A stretch of 64,000 nucleotides of DNA. Source: Symsagittifera roscoffensis (taxonomy: Eukaryota; Xenacoelomorpha; Acoela; Convolutidae). Numbering within the stretch: position 1 is the stretch's first letter; every line of letters begins with the position of its first letter. The notes beneath the pieces are model-generated. The model had not been told where the DNA came from, did no database searches, and was given only the letters and a program-made list of their open reading frames with translations. The position numbers were made by a program, and so were the translations under genes. Where the stretch lies: assembly GCF_963678635.1 (NCBI RefSeq), contig NC_087066.1:47467129-47531128 (forward strand). The letters are read 5' to 3'. This document shows, piece by piece, positions 1 through 11,804 of this stretch.

Positions 1-1400
1 TGATTATGTTTCGACCGACTCGATCAAAAACGGCTGTTTCGACCGAATTGACTAAAAAAAGCTATGTTTCGACCGACTCGATCAAAAATAGTTATGTTTT
101 GAATGGCTTAATCAAAATACGCCATGTTTTGACCGACTGGATTAAAAACAGCGGTGTTTTCGACTGACTAGATCAGAAATTGCTATGATGCAAATGACTC
201 GATCGAAAATGGCTCGTTTCGACCGAGTCAAGCAAAAATTTCAATATTTCGTCCGAATTGATAAAATTGGATTTGCTTCTACTGAAACTATCGAAAATGA
301 ATATATTTCGACTGACTCGATCAAAAAGGGCTGTGTTTCGACCGAATTGACTAAAAAGGCTATGTTTTGACCGACTCGATCAAAAAAAATTATGTTTTTA
401 ATGGTTTGATCAAAATACGCCATGTTTCGACAGACTGGATTAAAAACAGCCGTGTTTCGACCAACTCGATCATAAATTTCAAAATTTTGTCCGAATTGAT
501 AAAATTGACTTTGCTTCTACCGAATTGATCGAAAGTGGTTTTGTTTCAACCGAATTGACTGAAAAGGCTTTATTTCTACCCACTCGATCAAAAACAGCCA
601 TATTTTGACTGGCTTGACTAAAATACGCAATGTTTCGACCGACTGGATTAAAACAGCCGTGTTTCGACTGACTAGATCAGAAGTTGCTATGTTGCAAATG
701 ACCCGATCAAAATGGCTCGTTTCGACCGAGTCGATCAAAAATTTCAATATTTCGTCCGAATTGATAAAATTAGATTTGTTTCTACTGAAACTATCAAAAA
801 TTATTATATTTCGACCGACTCAATCAAAAACGGCTGTTTTGACCGAATTGACTAAAAAGGCTATGTTTCGACCGACTCGATCAAAAATAGTTATAGTTTG
901 AATGGCTTGATCAAAATAAGCCATGTTTCGACAAACTGGATGAAAAACAGCCGTGTTTCAATCGACTCGATTAAAACTCGTTATATTTCGACAGAATTGA
1001 CTAAAATAGCCATGCTTTGACCCATCACACTTTTTAAATTACTTGATCCTAATATGCCATTTTTTGACCAACTCGATCAAAAATGGCTAATTTTCGACCG
1101 ACTCAATCAAAAAGGCTTTGTTGCGACTGACTCGATCAAAAATTGCTAGGTTCCGACCAAATCGATCAAAAGTTTCAATATTTCGACCGAATTGATAGAA
1201 ATGGCGATGTTTCGACCGACTCGATAAAACATTTCTCGACCGAATTGACTATAAATAGTCATGTTTTGAGCAATAACATTTTTTGAATTACTTGATTGAA
1301 ATTAGCCCTTTTTCGACCAACTCGATCAAAAAGGGCTGTGCTTCAACCGACTCAATCAAAAAAAGCTATGCTTCGACCGACTTGGCCAAATTGCTTTTCT
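1..1400. repeat. 30-bp satellite array with ~506-bp higher-order period
   Basis: Near-identical ~30-bp monomers follow one another, built around TTTCGACCGACTCGATCAAA and then a variable linker; the CGACC core falls at 12, 40, 70 and about 130. A longer period is also visible: the block starting with GCAAATGACTCGATC near 190 recurs near 696, and the ACTGGATTAAAAACAGC monomers at ~137 and ~440 recur at ~644 and ~942, giving ~506 bp or ~17 monomers. The array decays after ~1000 and fades by ~1390. It begins before the window. Open frames on both strands here are a by-product of the period being a multiple of 3. Confidence 0.9.
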
Positions 1401-1912
1401 GAGCTCTCCTAAATTATTATAAAGACCCCATTTTAACCGAGTCTTCCGCATCTTAGGCAATTTTTTGGAAAAAAACACGCCAATAAACGCGTTTTGAGGC
1501 ACTGATTTTTTCTGAACGCTCCAGTGCAAAATTAGTATAAATCGGCGCCAAAATTACCGGCAGACCTTTGATTTTTAACAACTTTTTTCCACTGCTTGTT
1601 ATTCAACCATCAGCACTGAATTATTGAATTGAATGCCAGTAAGCACTGAGTGCACTTGAGCTGTGCGGATTCAATTCGTCTTTTTTTTCGGCGTACTTTC
1701 CACTTCAAAATTAGATTAGTGTATACTGAACCCAAATGCGCTTTCAGAAACATTTTTTGTCGGTCAGCCAAAATTGGATGTTCTAAAATAGCATGAAAAG
1801 GGGGGATCCTGTGGGTCGACAGCGGGTCGACAGCGAGTCGATTCCTGAGGAAGGGGGTGTCTGACCCCGCCCCCCTTAATCCGCCCTTGATGGGGACTCC
1901 ACCTTGTGTCAA
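1400..1912. repeat. Dispersed repeat, copy 1 (partner at 23.8 kb)
   Basis: This segment and 23790-24115 share a series of matching blocks in the same order: GAGCTCTCC, a stretch ending in ACGCGTTTT/GGCGTTTTT, GTCAGCCAAAAATGGAT or its variant, then a GC-rich end with repeated GGGTCGA and a GAATCC/GATTCC-like motif. Related GC-rich ends occur at 4451-4504 and, inverted, at 49395-49490. The end looks faintly like a tRNA B box, so a SINE-like origin is possible but unproved. No coding potential. Confidence 0.6.
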
Positions 1913-3469
1913 GATGATTGCCGTCAGAGCGTGAATAGTGTTTTATCTCTGAACTCCATAGTCCTGTCAGACCAACCGTTCAGTGAAAAACTAAACTTAG
2001 CCGAAAACAAAATACAATGCATTTCAACAAAGCGCAGAAAAAAATAAAAGAGAGTTTGGTATCATTCTTTACAGAACGGATATATGTTTAATGAATTCAT
2101 GCGTCATTCTTGCAGCTAACATTTCTTCCGGTTTGTCGAGAACTATACCAAACTTTTCTGCATTTTGTTGAAAAAAGTCTCGTGCTTTTTTCATTTAAGT
2201 ATTTTGTGAGCATGTGCTGCATTTTCTAAGTTTCCTGCTTGATGGAAGGAAACAACCAACAGTTTAGGGTACGTTCAGCTCTCGTTTATGAATTTCTAAT
2301 GCACCATAATCAATTAAGCCAATATTAGCATACCACGTTCAGAATCAATATTATACCACACAACACCACATAATATCAATTTGCGCTCATACAACTTGAC
2401 AAAGGGTTGTATTTCCGTTCTCAAGAAGCAGAAAAATGAAGAGAAATCAATTTATGTACTAATCATCTTTTTCAACTGATAGACATCATATCATTATTTA
2501 GACACTTGATCGTTTTTTTTTGTGTTCAGGGTCTATGTTGAATTTTTTGAACTTTCCTTTGCGAGTAGGAATATTCATATACTTTCAGTAATTCATTGTA
2601 AAAAAATCAAAATGATGCCAAATTTCCATACATAGACAATAAATTGTCCTTCTTCAAATTATTAATAAAAAACGAGTGTCTATACAAATTCTAATTTCAT
2701 AACCAATGAACCGCAAAATAACCAGAAGTATAAAGCCTCCACAACCAAATTATCCAGTTCAAAAGATTGATAGATTGGTAGAACACACTGAAAATTTCTT
2801 TACTAGATAGTTTTTGAGGGTGAAGTTGAAATTTTGCATCTGTCAGAAATCCGCTGTCAGACATTTGCTTGTATCTTTGATTGATGTGATAAGACAGTAT
2901 CAATTTTTTACGCATATTTTATCTCCAATTGCATTTTTAATCAATGGTAGAATCTTTTGATTAAAAAACAACCATCCGATGAAAATTTAGCTATCAGTTC
3001 TATTAGCAGGTAAGTTTCTCCCGAGTTGACGTCCACGACGTATGTTCAACTTTGACAGTCGCACTAAATCTCAGCTCGAGATTCAAATTGCATAGTATCG
3101 ACCGGAACATCGAAGCCAACTTGGAAAAAAATTTGCAAAAAAACGGGTCATTAAGTTGCAAAAGTGTAGTCCTAAAGTCACGAAAATTAAAACATATTTT
3201 CGACATTTTTTTAAAACTTCTGGGCTTCTTTTGAGACTTTGTTTCCAGTCTTTGAGACTAAATTTGCGCCTTTCGTGACTCTATGCCAAGATTTTTGCGA
3301 CGCTCCCCATTATCCAGACTATCGCGGCCCAGTTTGCTATTCCGTTACTTTCTTTACAAAATATCGGAACAAATATCAAAATTTTTGTAGCATTAGTCTG
3401 TTTGAATTAAGCATCAATCAAGAGCCATTGTTTCAAGAGCCATTAAAGTTTTTTCATAAAAATATGAGC
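1913..3469. other. AT-rich non-coding stretch
   Basis: No coding exon, RNA gene or repeat could be supported here. The short open frames lack similarity to any family I recognise and are not flanked by convincing splice sites. Confidence 0.5.
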
Positions 3470-3778
3470 GTTTGAAATTTGCTAAATGTGTCACTTTGGG
3501 ACAATTAAAGTGCAATATATTGCATACCTATAACACGCGTAAGAAGCAAATTAATGCGTTCCAACTTGAACTGAGGTCACAATTTTATTCCTTTTATCAC
3601 AATAAGAGACGCTTAACACACCCGTAGTATTTTACATAGTGTGTTGGGGAATAAATTGAAGAAAAAAAGTTCTCAGTGATTTTGTCAGTTATTCAACAAC
3701 AAAAAAAACGTTTTAATTGGCCTGAAGTGCAATCGGAACATTCAGGGCTCTGCCCTGATTTACGATCAGTCTTGTTAT
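3470..3778 (+). mobile_element. Diverged Helentron-like non-autonomous element
   Basis: The internal block around 3495-3545 (GGGACAATTAA, GCAATATATT, ACGCGTAAG) and the 3' end at 3725-3778 (ATCGGAACATTCAGGGC, a CAGGGC/GCCCTG stem-loop, then CAGTCTTGTT) match the better preserved copy at 4797-5335. The 5' part is too eroded to place. Confidence 0.6.
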
Positions 3779-4796
3779 TATCAATTGCTCTTGATTGTCA
3801 TCAATAACCTTTTAAAAACACACTGCTGCAAGAAATTCCTCAAATATCCTCACTCCAATCACCAAAAAAAATCACTAAAAGAACTGGAAGCAGATGACTT
3901 CAGAATCGTAATCTTACAAAAGATATAGCAGTTAAATTGGGCAAGAATATCTGCAGACATGGACAGATTTAGGAATGGCGGGACTTGCCTTACTAAGGAA
4001 ACCGACAACCCCCACTTGCTGTTGGAAACTGTTTTAAGTAGATCTATTTTTTTCTGCTCGACATAATTCATCCTACTTTCGAAGAAAACGGGATATTTCT
4101 GCTCGATATGGTTTTTTTTTATTCAGTCAACTTTCTGCGATCGAAATGAAAAGTTTTTAACAAAAAACTTTTATGCTCTATTGAAAATATCGCAAAGTTT
4201 TGGGAGTTTGAAAATTTCCAATATGGCCATGCTTTGAACTATTTTATACGCGCTTTGAAGATTTTTTTTTCATAATCTTGAAAGCGTAACACAATCTATT
4301 TATGCATTGCGAACTATTCCGCACAACAAAATCTTTCCAAATTGAATTGAGGCTAGCTAATTGGTCGTATCAATTTCGTACGACTCAAATTTTTACACTT
4401 CATCTTTGATTTTGTCCGAAATTTATAGTTTTTCAATAATTAATTTTCCCAGGGATTCGGCCCCCTGCCCAGGGATTCGCCCCTCAGGGATTCGACCCCC
4501 TGCCAACCAAAAGGGTACCCCCTTTAGTACTTTTTAAGAAATCAATTTTTGGCCAACCGCCCCCCCCCTCGATAAAATCCTAGATCCTCCTCTGGATGCG
4601 AACATACTTTGAACATCAGATATTTAGCTGATTTTCGCAAATTAGACACAAGCTGCACTTTTAAAAACCGGTGGCACATCAAAAGTCACATTGAACTGGT
4701 GGAAATATTATCCACTATGGTTTCACAGACGATTTTTTTGGCTGTAATAAACAATGAAATTACACATTCGCTATGCAACATTTGGTCAAATCGCGG
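3779..4796. other. Non-coding stretch with a short GC-rich direct repeat
   Basis: No gene is supported. At 4451-4504 the unit CAGGGATTCG occurs three times with CCCC-rich spacers, followed by a run of C near 4560. It resembles the GC-rich end of the dispersed repeat at 1.8 and 24.1 kb. Confidence 0.45.
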
Positions 4797-5335
4797 TTAT
4801 TGTTCCGACTTTCGATACGAAAGTGACGGAATATTTGTGCTCGGGGTGGGTTTTTTTCTTCAGACAAATTTCGACTTTTTAACTAGCCATTTTTGACAGA
4901 ATTTTTCAATATCATTCAAAGGTATTGTTGTCCTGAGCTTAAGTTTGAAAAGATATTTCACCTGTGATCATTTTTCGTAAAGTTATGGGGGTTTAAATAA
5001 TGCCATTTTGGCCAATTTGGGACAATTAACGCGCAATATATTTCGCGCTATTAACGCGTAAGCGGAGAGTTAATCCGTCTTAGAAATCGTTCTAAATTGG
5101 ATAAAAGAAGCTTATTCGCCATAATTGGTTTGTTACAAGGAGCAAAATCTATTCTTTTAAACTTTTTATGGCGTGTGGGTGGATGATTGATTTCATAAAC
5201 AAATTTCAAATTTTAGAGAAAATTTTTTTTTCATTTTTTAAAAATTATATTTAATTTTGTTATGTTAGTACTGCTCGATAAACCTGAAAAGGCAGTCGGA
5301 ACATTCAGGGCTTTGCCCTGATACGAGCAGTCTTG
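4797..5335 (+). mobile_element. Helentron-like non-autonomous element (HINE/DINE-like), reference copy
   Basis: This ~539-bp element has the architecture described for Helentron-associated elements. Its 5' end carries GTTCCGACT (4802-4810) running into the hairpin CTTTCGATACGAAAG (4809-4823). Near the 3' end is the inverted match AGTCGGAAC (5294-5302), then a stem-loop CAGGGCTTTGCCCTG (5306-5320) and a short tail ending CAGTCTTGTT. The centre has a CGCG-rich near-palindrome (AACGCGCAATATATTTCGCG). It encodes no protein. At least four other good copies lie in the window: 5382, 45539, 46074 and 46893. Family assignment is from architecture only; a different MITE class is possible. Confidence 0.7.
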
Positions 5336-5381
5336 TTTGGGTTTGAACCTCGTTTTATTCCAATCTTGTAGTATTCAATTG

Positions 5382-5560
5382 CTGTTCCGACTTTCGATAC
5401 GAAAGTAACGGAATATTTGTGCTCGTGGTGGGACTTTTTTCTTCAGACAAATTTCAACTTTTTAACTAGCCATTTCTGACGGAATTTTTTAATATAATTT
5501 GAAAGGTATTGTTGTCCTGAGCTCAAATTTGAAAAGATATTTCACTTGTTATTTTTGATT
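5382..5560 (+). mobile_element. 3'-truncated Helentron-like element
   Basis: It starts with the same GTTCCGACTTTCGATACG end and follows the copy at 4797 for ~180 bp before losing similarity near 5560. It lies ~47 bp downstream of, and in the same orientation as, the full copy, so the two form a broken head-to-tail pair. Confidence 0.7.
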
Positions 5561-8500
5561 TTCATGGTTGAGACTGTTCATGTTCTTTTACTTTGCCAAA
5601 ACATTTAATCAAAGTTTACCGCAGTGTGTCTAGCTGCGCTTGCATCTCAATGGGTCGGCTACAATAAAGAGCTCCAAAAATAGCTGCAAATTGAAGTTCT
5701 CAATCATAGGCAACGAATTGTTGCTATACTGTCCTTAGGCTCATAAATGCGGTTACTCGACATGACTTCGGACTAGCTACTCCAATAAATAATTGAACTA
5801 ATTTTAGCCGTTTGATTATCTTTTTTTTCTAGGATTTGGCATGCAAGCATGGCCTAAGGTTAACACTCATGTACTTCAACGAACACTCGTAGGGAGATCG
5901 ATCGTAGAGTCATTTAAGAACTAGCAACATGATCTATATGCCAGAATTCAGTATCAAACATTTTGTTTAATTGTATTGAGATATTTAGACAATCAGCTCA
6001 TCAGTTTAGTGTCTTAGCTTCAATGACCTCATGTTATTACAGTGCTGATAACAATTAACCCAACAAACCGAGAAATTTTTGAAACTTAAATCGATTTTTT
6101 TTTCAAATCGAGGTAACTCTAGACACAAAATGATAGAAACAAAATTTGTTTAGATTTTCAGCGGAACTAAGGTAGTGCAATTTTATTAGCGAAATTTGAA
6201 ATTATAACTTAAGCCAAAACCGATCATTTTTGGCTTTTTGTAGAAAATGAAAAAATATAGTACTGTTTGATTAATTGCTAATAAAAATATGTCAAGGTGA
6301 GCCTTTTAAATAGCCGTATGAGTTTAAAGAAGTATATAATTTCTAAGAAATTGAGCAAACGTTCAAAAATGGACAAACAATATTCAACTACATTCTTCAT
6401 AAACTTTGTTTGGTTACAGTTTCTAAAATTTTAATTGCAATCGACGCGGTAGTTCTGGGGTAATTTTTCCTTTTCTACAAACAGCCAAACTGATCAAATT
6501 TGCGCAAGTTAGAGGGCCAAAATTGGCAAAGAAATTGCTTGACATTAATAGTTGAAATTTTAAGATATCTTTGTTTTCATTTTTTTACTTAGTTCATTAC
6601 GAGGCCAAGCGTTGCACTGAATAGGCTCGCAATTTTGTGTCTGTATATTCCTGGATTCCAGAGACAAGCATTTGAACTTGTTAAATTTTTCTCGGAACGA
6701 TCAAAGAGAATGAAATAAAAAAAGAAGAACAATCCTTTTCGCGAAATCGGCCTACAATTCACAAATGCACAACTTGGAGTCGTAATGTTTTGTTAATTTT
6801 TTTCGAATAATTAAAATCAGCACTGTATCGTTTCAATTTTAGAAAATACAAGTTTATTCAAAAATTTTTACTGCTTGTTATTTCTTTTTATTGCACAAGA
6901 CTTTACTGGAGACCTGATGTTTACATCTACCGTAATTCAAAAAAAGTGCTATTTGCAGAAAAATGAAATTATTGCTTGATTTGTGAATGCATTCATCTGC
7001 CCTCAAAGGGATGCAAATTCTATAAATAACCTATTTTAGTCTTTTGAATTGTCTATTCAGCAATTGTATCTATTTATAGTCTAAATTTAGAAAAAAAATA
7101 GTTTGTAGATAAACTCAAATGATTTGCAATTGGCTATACATTTTAAGGTAACCAGCTTTAATTTGCAAAACGTAGCTTTGACTATTTTGTTAATTCTTAA
7201 TTCTGGGGTTGATGCAATTAGCGAATAATGCATTTTCTAGAAATCGTAAGAGCGGTGGTTTGAATCCTCTAATCAATTAATCTAAGAAAATCTAAGCTTT
7301 GCTTAGAAATTTCACATCACAAATTTCCGGTAAAAAATCCGACTGGAAATTAAGTGTTTCATAGCAAAACAAAGATTTCGATAAGTACATTTTTTCTTTA
7401 GTTTTCATTGGTGAAACATATGATCTACAACAGACAGTTTTGGGGTTTACAGCCTAAACTTGCTGATGTATCATATAAAGTCAGAGTTGTGATCAATAAA
7501 TAGCACTCTAATTTTAATAAAAAATACGGATGCTACTATGATAGACGAGTCCTTTTAATAACCAAATTTCTCATAAAAAACATTTTATGATAAGAAAAAC
7601 AAACCTTCACGAACATGCTTCAGTATAATTTCAAACAAATTTTTTTAGTTTTTGTAAGCAAATCATTCGTGAAAACTCTTTTTTTACCGTTTGCAATTAC
7701 AAAAATAAACAAATTTAGTAAATCTGATTATTCTAGTTTTGATAAATTAACCCAATTGAAAATATGTAAATCATAAAAACTGTTTGAAGCAATCAAATTG
7801 CTTTATTTGATCATTAAATCAATCACCAAATCAAAAACTTTCTGGTTCATACGTTTTGCGAGATATTTGAATGGCTTAACAAATTTTACAAAATTTAGAC
7901 TCCAAGTTATTATAATGGAAATTTCCTACTCAACTTGCAAATTATGATAATTTTTTCTAGAGATCTATGTATTTCAGAACCAGTCTTACTTAAATGAGAA
8001 ACAAATGATTTTATTCAAATCATAATCGAGTATAATCACTTTTCACAATCAAAGTATATTCAAATAAAAAACATTTTAATCGATCACAATCAATTACTAC
8101 TTCAACTGTTTTTGATACAATTATAAAAGATTGTAATTAGGTATAATCGATTATTTTTATCCCAATTTCTGATTCATTTGATTTGCAAATTGTAATCGGT
8201 TGTAATTTTTTTGTTTACCCATTTGGTTTTTGATCTTCCATCTGAATTGCCAATATTTCATGCTTTTAGTTGACGTTATTTTATGTAAAAAATGAGAAAA
8301 TTAATTTTGCAAGTTAATTTAAATTTATCTCATTTTTTTTTTTCAATTTTTCTTGATAAATTTATTGATGCACATTTAAGTTTTTTTGTACCACCAAAAC
8401 ATCAGCACATTGTTTCAGTTCGAAGCCTTTTTTGGATGGTTAATTTTAACCTACCTAGGCGGGATTGACAGAATATAAATAACTCTCAATTTAAGAGCAC

Positions 8501-9452
8501 CTGTAGAAAACCATCCGTAGTTATTGCCTAAACCTTACAAATTCCAATCTTACACAGAGTCCCAAAGTTATTTTGGGCAAAAATATCAGCAAACAAAAGC
8601 AAATTTAGGGGAGAGTGAACCACCCAGTCACAAAACGGTCACTCTGGTCATCTAAAAGATCCAAATTTGACTGGTTAACGCACATTTGATTTTATTTTTC
8701 AAATAACTTTTCGCCTAATTTTTCAAAGCGATATAGCTCCTTCCCATATCGTGAAATGGTCAAAATAATATATATTTTAATTAGCGTAAAAAATCCCCTC
8801 ACTCAGCGTTTTGGCATTACCTTAGCATCTAATTATTCTGACATTTAGCAAAACTGTTTCAGAAATTTTGCCCTTGCCTTCCAATGAAAACTAAATTGAA
8901 TTTCTTCTGAAACTTTTCAGAGTTACCTAACTGCAAAAACATTCTGAAACAAGATTTTAATTTCGGTAAAATTTAGTGGAAAACTGCACTACCTATACAA
9001 TAGGAAAAAGTCAGCCAAACAAAACCGCCAAGAACCGTATTAAATTCCTACTTGCTGAAAATGGGCTGACGAAAAATGCCTCTTTTACAATTTCACAGTA
9101 TGATAAAAAAAAGTGTTTATCAAATAGTTTGACAAAAAATTGTTTGACAAAATATGCCTGCCTTACAATTTCGTATCATGATAAAAAAATGCTTGTCAAA
9201 ATGTTTCAGTAAATTTATGGACTGAAAAATTTGAGTAAAAATGGCGAAACAATTATTTTTTCCAAAAAAAATATAATAAGCATTTTTGCCATATACTGGA
9301 ATTAAATAACAAAATTTTTGCAATAGTTTTTATCACAAAAAGGTCATAAAACTGCAAGGCTAATTTTTGCACAATAAAAATGTAAAATAAACAATTTTTT
9401 CCACACTATCAAATTGTATGATAAGCTTTTTTCCTTAAATCAACATACAAAA
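5561..9452. other. Long AT-rich region without recognised genes
   Basis: I see no supported exon on either strand. 8030-8200 has several short motifs of the TAATCGA/TCGATTA type that could be a decayed palindromic repeat. 9080-9200 contains two copies of a TTTACAATTTC...ATGATAAAAAAA block, inverted relative to the ATTGTATGATAAGC motif found at 9.4-10.1 kb. Confidence 0.5.
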
Positions 9453-9915
9453 AATATTGATTTGAAATTTTGTGTTCAATCTGAATCACACTAACCAAAG
9501 AGTGTTGGTCATAAAAAATACAGAGTGTAACTAGCAGTTACCTTGCAGATAAACTGCAGTTGGTGATACTGCGCATCTAAGTTAATGTAAACATTTTTAC
9601 ACTGAATTATTTACCAAAAACACAACTGTTTGTAGCTAAAAAAAACTTACTTTCAAACTTTTGGGAGATAAGAAAAGAGGCCTTGTTTTTCACAAATTTA
9701 TGTTTATCTTAGCATATAAAAGCAAAAACAAACTTGCTTGTGATTTTTAGAAATTTTGGGAAAAGAACTCATCCTGCAGTACGTTATAGATACTAAAGAT
9801 CAAATTTTACTGGCAAAATATATTTTTTGTAGAATGCATTTTAAAGCAAGTTTGAAAGCAAGCTTAAAATCAAAAACAGGATAAGAAAAAGTTAACATCA
9901 AAGTCTTATTTTTCT
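9453..9915 (+). repeat. Dispersed repeat B, copy 1 (partner at 16.3 kb)
   Basis: This ~460-bp segment is repeated almost colinearly at 16341-16805, with short shared blocks such as CACACTAACCAAAGAGTGTT, GATACTGCGCATCTAA and GAGGCCTTGTTTTTCACAAA. It encodes no protein. The partner copy interrupts a FLYWCH-like coding remnant, which shows that the repeat is mobile or was moved. Confidence 0.75.
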
Positions 9916-9930
9916 ATGGAAAAACGCAAA

Positions 9931-9961
9931 TCATACAATTTTGATATTTGAAATTGTATGA
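9931..9961. repeat. Palindromic hairpin (11-bp stem)
   Basis: TCATACAATTT at 9931-9941 is the exact reverse complement of AAATTGTATGA at 9951-9961, with a 9-base loop. The right arm is followed by CAAGCATTT, matching the flank of the hairpin at 10099. Confidence 0.7.
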
Positions 9962-10098
9962 CAAGCATTTGTTGTTCAAACATTTTTTTGATGCCAAAGT
10001 TGCACTCATGTAACCAGCACTCATGTAACCACTTTGTTTTGCTTGAGTTTCAAACCATTCTAAGATAATGTACAAAAAAATCTAATGAAAAATTTTTG

Positions 10099-10130
10099 TC
10101 ATACAATTTTCATCTGTGAAAATTGTATGA
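10099..10130. repeat. Palindromic hairpin (13-bp stem)
   Basis: TCATACAATTTTC (10099-10111) pairs perfectly with GAAAATTGTATGA (10118-10130) across the 6-base loop ATCTGT. The right arm plus TAAGCATTTTTTCC is shared with 9412-9440 and, as a variant, with 9951-9970, so this is a repeated palindrome. Confidence 0.75.
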
Positions 10131-11480
10131 TAAGCATTTTTTCCAAAGAATCCATGGAATTGTACGAAAGGAAATTTTCTTGTATGAACATCAACTCGGG
10201 TTCCTATTCGATAAAAGATTCTAGTTTCAATTTAGAAGAAGTACCAGTTTGTTGAACGCAAAACGTAATCGTTGTGGAGGGTATCGGAAATCAGAGCGAG
10301 GCACAATTTATACTCGATGAATTACTTGAACAATTGTTCAAAGAAGCACAAAAATGCCTACAAATTTCACCCAACTTTGCAGATATCATCAATGAAAGTT
10401 TTTTAAAAAGAACAACACTTTGATCGGTTTTTCATTGGCTGATTTAGTTGAAATAGCGTTGGGATACTGCAAACAGTTTTATGGGTATGTAATTTGGATC
10501 ATTAAAATGGGCGGAGCAAATAAAACGACACAAAGCAAAGTTTATTAATGTAGTATACGCTAGGCTACAAAAAATATTGATATTTATTTTTTCATGGGGT
10601 ATCCTATGGATTATATTTGTTTTTTTTTTAAGATCGTATGCTTCCGTGAAATTTTTTAATGACGACATTTTGTCATAATATTAATTTGAAGTGACGTATA
10701 TTACATTTTTTGAAATATAATTATCCGATTTGACGATTAAAATGAACTGAATACAACCTTCCTTTTTTACAACGCAAGAAAAGCTATATTTGCTTTCTTT
10801 TTCTTTACTTTGAGAAAAAAAAATTTCAATTACCAAATGTTAATTTTGCTATCGCCTTCAGATTTTGCTAGATTTATAATTTATTTTAGCCAAAACAAGG
10901 TAGGCTTTCCACAATTTTTAAGAGCTTCACATTCAATCATAATGTCAGTTGTTTTTTACTTTTGTTTGCAATTTCGCACGCACCAACAAAGCAACTCAAA
11001 AAAGCATGAAAGGAATTTTTCCTCGTCGCGAGAAGTTGAAGCCAAAATATACGCTTTTTTCCATTTCCGAAAAGTTTCCATTCCATTCTCAAAACAACAC
11101 CTGGTTGCTGGCTACATAAAGATTTCATGAATAAAACAACTAATATTTGAGCTCCACCAAACCTTTATTGAAAAAACTTGCTAAAAAGACGTCTAATTTC
11201 AGTCTTCATAGCCACCAGATTTTATTGAAATACAAATCGTATATTTTCATTCACTCTTTAATTCACATTAGTTTATTGCTTTTAGGGGGCGTAATGTGCT
11301 TTCTCTAACTTTCCAGGTGCTTATCGCTTTTGTTTCTATAACAGTTTCGTTACCATGAATCACAAAGCGTATCTCATCCGTAATTGAAACAAAACAGTCG
11401 TCAAAAAAGCAACAAACTGTTCAATTTGATAATTCTTTTTACACCATTTATTTGACCTGACTGTTTTTTCGAACAATTTA
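10131..11480. other. Upstream flank of the EF-hand gene, no gene recognised
   Basis: Several open frames of 60-105 codons exist, but none has recognisable family features and the codon content is low-complexity. The interval presumably contains the EF-hand gene promoter; no convincing core promoter could be picked. Confidence 0.4.
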
Positions 11481-11484
11481 AATA

Positions 11485-11561
11485 TTTTTTCAGCAGTTGT
11501 GACTTATTATAAACTTTTTTCAGCAGTTGTGAATATAATTTTTATTTTTCAGCAGTTGTGA
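11485..11561 (+). promoter_or_regulatory. Triple TTTTTCAGCAGTTGTGA motif upstream of EF-hand gene
   Basis: The 17-base motif TTTTTCAGCAGTTGTGA appears three times, with its CAG at 11491, 11521 and 11550, spaced 30 and 29 bases, ~90 bases before the first ATG of the EF-hand gene. Each copy contains an E-box (CAGTTG) and also looks like a splice acceptor (polypyrimidine then CAG). It may be a clustered factor-binding site or a set of tandem acceptors of a 5' UTR intron; the sequence alone does not decide. Confidence 0.5.
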
Positions 11562-11639
11562 TTCAGGAATCAAAAGAAGAAGTTTCAACAAGAGAAAAAG
11601 TATTAAAACTGCTAATTAACTTTTGGAGACCAAGAAGAA

Positions 11640-11804
11640 ATGAAGTTTATTAACTCGTTGACAATTTCCCTCAAAGACGCAATTGGAGCTGAGAAAAAAC
11701 TGGCCTGGGATGGACAGCAACTACTTTGGTTTACAAATATGGGTCCGAAACTGGCCAAAATTGCCCGGTCGATCGAGCTGAGATTTGAACCCTACGTGCG
11801 AAAG
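11640..11804 (+). CDS. EF-hand protein, coding exon 1
   Basis: This is the first coding exon of a putative small calcium-binding protein (~223 aa over three exons: 55, 68 and 100 codons). The ATG opens MKFINSLTISLKDAIGAEKK, with no signal peptide or membrane segment visible. The frame is best ended at codon 55 (AAG) at 11804, followed by GCGAGT, which fits the GC-AG class donor (AG|GCRAGT). This joins in phase 0 to an acceptor at 12107. A GT at 11809 would give phase 1 and does not match the downstream frame. I do not recognise the exact family; the grouping rests on matching phases and the EF-hand in exon 3. The bases just past the junction (GTGATGTCCATTT) also match the terminus of the MITE at 28106. 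Confidence 0.6.

Noticed and set aside
1-1020. Open frames on both strands encoding repeated peptides in the satellite
   Set aside because: The 30-bp unit is a multiple of three, so any stop-free frame is extended automatically; both strands are open, which is typical of satellites and not of genes.
1-1400. CRISPR-like periodicity
   Set aside because: There are no unique spacers: the whole ~30-bp unit repeats with drift, and the host is an animal.
10810-11130. 106-codon ORF upstream of the EF-hand gene
   Set aside because: AT-rich composition, no family features, and an overlapping antisense ORF of similar quality.
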